NCBI GenBank assembly: GCA_013695075.1
Contig: JACDBE010000310.1
Location: 1 to 8,021 of the forward strand
Reading direction: 5' to 3'
Length of the DNA: 8,021 nucleotides
Source of the DNA: Acidimicrobiia bacterium
GTDB lineage: Bacteria > Actinomycetota > Acidimicrobiia > Spongiisociales > UBA5794
The position numbers were made by a program, and so were the translations under genes. Below are positions 6,510 through 8,021 of this stretch, piece after piece. Below the pieces are notes generated by a model that made no database searches, was not told the DNA's origin, and was given only the letters and a program-made list of their open reading frames with translations. The stretch's first letter is position 1, and every line of letters starts with the position of its first letter.

Positions 6510-7796
6510 ATGGAAGAGGACCATGTCTTCGGGTTCGCCACCCGGTCGATCCACGCCGGCCAGCCTCCGGATCCGGAGACGGGGGCCCGGGCGATGCCCA
6601 TCTACGCCACCACCTCGTTCGTGTTCGAGGACGCCCAGCATGCCGCCGACCTGTTCGCCCTGCAGAACTTCGGCAACATCTACACCAGGATCGGCAATCC
6701 GACCACCGCCGCCTTCGAGGAGCGTATGGCCTCGCTCGAGGGGGGGTTGGGTGCGGTGGCCACCGCGGCGGGGCAGTCGGCGCAGCTGATCGCCTTGCTG
6801 ACCTTGGCCCGAGCGGGCGATGCCATGGTCGCTTCCCGGTCGCTGTACGGAGGCACCTTCACCCAGTTCGACGTGACGCTGCGCCGGATGGGGATCGACG
6901 TCACCTTCGTCGACTTCGACGACCTGGACGCCGTCGCCACTGCCATCACCCCGGCCACCAAGCTGCTGTACGGCGAGACCATCGGCAACCCCCTTGGAGA
7001 CGTCCTCGACATCACCGCGGTGGCCGGGCTGGCCCACGAGCGGGGGATCCCCCTGGTGGTCGACAACACCTTCGCCACTCCCTACCTGTGACGCCCCATC
7101 GAGCACGGGGCCGATATCGTGGTCCACTCCGCCACCAAGTTCATCGGCGGCCACGGCGCCGTCATCGCCGGGGTGATCGTCGAATCGGGCACCTTCCCGT
7201 ACGACAACGGCAACTTCCCGCTGATCACGGAACCGTCGCCGGCCTATCACGACCTGCGGTTCTGGGAGAACTTCCGCGAGTACGGCTATCTCACCAAGGC
7301 CCGCGCCGAGCTGCTGCGCGACATCGGTGCCCCGCTGTCGCCGTTCAACTCGTTCCTGCTGCTGATCGGGTTGGAAACCTTGCCGCTGCGCATGGAACGC
7401 CACGTCGCCAACGCCATCGCCGTTGCCCAGCACCTGCGCCAGCACCCGGCGGTGTCGTGGGTGTCGTTCCCCATCTTCGATGACAACCCATGGACGCCCA
7501 GGGCCCGGCGCTACCTCCCCTCGGGACCGGGGGCGGTGTTCACCTTTGGGGTGGTCGGCGGGCTGGACGCCGGCATCCGCCTCATCGAGGGCGTTTCTCT
7601 GGCCAGCCACCTGGCCAACGTCGGTGACGCCAAGACCCTGGTGATCCATCCGGCATCGACTACCCACCAGCAGGTCCCGGCGGCACGGCGCCACGCGGCC
7701 GGTATCGGCGACGACATGATCCGCATCTCGGTGGGGTTGGAAGACGTCGATGACATCCTGTGGGATCTCGACCATGCCCTGGTCTCGCCACCATGA
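6510..7796 (+). CDS. metY: O-acetylhomoserine aminocarboxypropyltransferase/sulfhydrylase with in-frame TGA at codon 194
   Basis: PLP enzyme of the Cys/Met metabolism family that would make homocysteine from O-acetylhomoserine and sulfide (direct sulfhydrylation). Counting codon 194 as a residue it has 428 positions, the normal family length. Seen: FATRSIHAGQ near the start, YATTSF, cofactor-phosphate residues in NIYTRIGNPTT, SLYGGTF (PLP-stacking Tyr), Asp185 in VVDNTFATPYL for the PLP nitrogen, PLP lysine K210 in HSATKFIGGHG, and the C-terminal HPASTTHQQ and IRISVGLED. The reading frame is continuous on both sides of a single TGA (7089-7091), which replaces the residue between PYL and RP, often Cys in relatives. 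Normal termination at that TGA would leave a 193-residue piece without the PLP lysine. ATG 6510 gives the family-like start MEEDHVFGF; ATG 6498 and TTG 6474 are alternatives, none with a good ribosome site. Pseudogene, sequence error or UGA recoding are all possible. A CoA-binding gene follows at +7. Confidence 0.85.
7089..7091 (+). other. In-frame TGA inside metY at a position commonly Cys
   Basis: Local reading is TFATPYL-TGA-RPIEHGADIVVHS. As I recall, many MetY proteins have Cys here and others Leu or Ile. TGA is one base from both Cys codons (TGC, TGT). Flanking codons stay in frame with no insertion or deletion. TGA also ends the genes at 1491, 2994, 3800, 5140, 6417 and 7796, so it is a normal stop in this genome. 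Confidence 0.9.
7104..7121 (+). other. Weak bacterial SECIS-like hairpin downstream of the metY TGA
   Basis: CACGG (7104-7108) pairs with TCGTG (7117-7121; four Watson-Crick pairs plus one G-U) around the loop GGCCGATA, which begins 17 bases after the TGA. This satisfies the loose bacterial SECIS pattern as I recall it (short upper stem, loop 16-37 nt from UGA, G among the first two loop bases). The pattern is permissive and the codons here are conserved for protein reasons, so this is only suggestive. Confidence 0.2.
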
Positions 7797-7803
7797 CCAC
7801 GCC

Positions 7804-8021
7804 ATGACCACCGCCACCGTCCCCGAGGCGAGCGCCCTCGACCGGCTGCGCATCATCCGCACCGCCCGTTCCGTGGCGCTGGTGGGGGTGTCGCCCAACC
7901 CCATCCGCTCCTCGAACTTCGTCGCCGCCTACCTGGTGCGCACCCCGCTGCGCACCTACCCGGTGAACCCCGCCGCCGACGAGGTGCTCGGGTTCAGGTC
8001 CTACCCGACGCTGGCGGACCT
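7804..8021 (+). CDS. CoA-binding domain protein, N-terminal part (3' end outside window)
   Basis: First 72 residues of a small Rossmann-fold CoA-binding protein (CoA_binding_2, YccU-like), a family usually about 130-150 residues long. Visible: SVALVGVSPNPIRSSNFV (residues ~23-40), the nucleotide-binding first strand and loop, then TYPVNPAADEVLG and YPTLAD, the second-strand region typical of the family. The molecular role is not established. The start is ATG 7804, seven bases after the metY stop; an ATG at 7793 overlapping that stop leads into a frame closed after four codons. With no Shine-Dalgarno, translation probably depends on coupling to metY, so the two form an operon. From memory, genes of this family are often found beside metY in diverse bacteria, suggesting a link to acyl-CoA-derived homoserine esters or sulfur metabolism, which is inference. 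Confidence 0.85.
   Translation, partial: MTTATVPEASALDRLRIIRTARSVALVGVSPNPIRSSNFVAAYLVRTPLRTYPVNPAADEVLGFRSYPTLAD

Noticed and set aside
7119..7796. Separate gene starting at GTG 7119 after the metY TGA
   Set aside because: It would begin inside the conserved DIVVHSATK strand and lack the N-terminal half of the PLP fold. The same frame continues across the TGA, so it is one gene interrupted or recoded.
5883..7904. 673-codon open frame on the minus strand
   Set aside because: It is antisense to the membrane protein, metY and the CoA-binding gene, has a Gly/Arg/His/Gln-rich composition with no domain, and is expected opposite G/C-ending codons.

Overview
The window reads as a piece of a high-GC actinobacterial chromosome. 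All genes use strongly G/C-ending codons, GTG starts are common, one gene looks leaderless, and the gene families are typical of Actinomycetota: a DUF1023-type hydrolase, a PF04020 'phage holin family' membrane protein and an MprA/MprB-like two-component pair. A deep-branching class such as Acidimicrobiia is possible, but the sequence alone does not settle this. No tRNA, rRNA, CRISPR array, insertion sequence or prophage was seen. No gap between genes exceeds about 120 bases.

Left part: the minus strand carries the N-terminal 340 codons of the ribosome-binding GTPase TypA/BipA (1-1021), cut by the window edge. Diverging from it are a four-helix membrane protein of the PF04020 family (1126-1491) and a 485-residue alpha/beta hydrolase of the DUF1023 type (1537-2994). 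The hydrolase appears to be read from its own, probably leaderless, promoter.

Middle part: an OmpR/PhoB-class response regulator (3111-3800) and its membrane histidine kinase (3797-5140) overlap by four bases. They are followed by a small exported acidic protein (5247-5819) with three copies of a short 'DDG-x-I/L-T' motif. Four tandem units with an exact 11-bp period and a CTCA core sit upstream of the regulator gene (2990-3033) and again upstream of the exported-protein gene (5151-5194). This looks like the regulator's own operator at two promoters, giving a self-contained envelope-sensing module. A four-helix membrane protein of unknown function (5899-6417) follows under its own promoter.

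Right part: a full-length O-acetylhomoserine aminocarboxypropyltransferase/sulfhydrylase (MetY type, 6510-7796) is interrupted by a single in-frame TGA at codon 194. The TGA falls where many relatives have Cys, in the context 'PYL-x-RP', and lies 16 codons before the PLP lysine. The reading frame and conservation continue undisturbed to the normal end. It is either a fresh nonsense mutation, a sequence error, or a recoded UGA (Sec or Cys). TGA is the ordinary stop of most genes here, so genome-wide recoding is excluded. A CoA-binding-domain gene starts seven bases later and runs off the window.

The two points most worth following are the 11-bp operator shared by both ends of the two-component module and the TGA inside metY.
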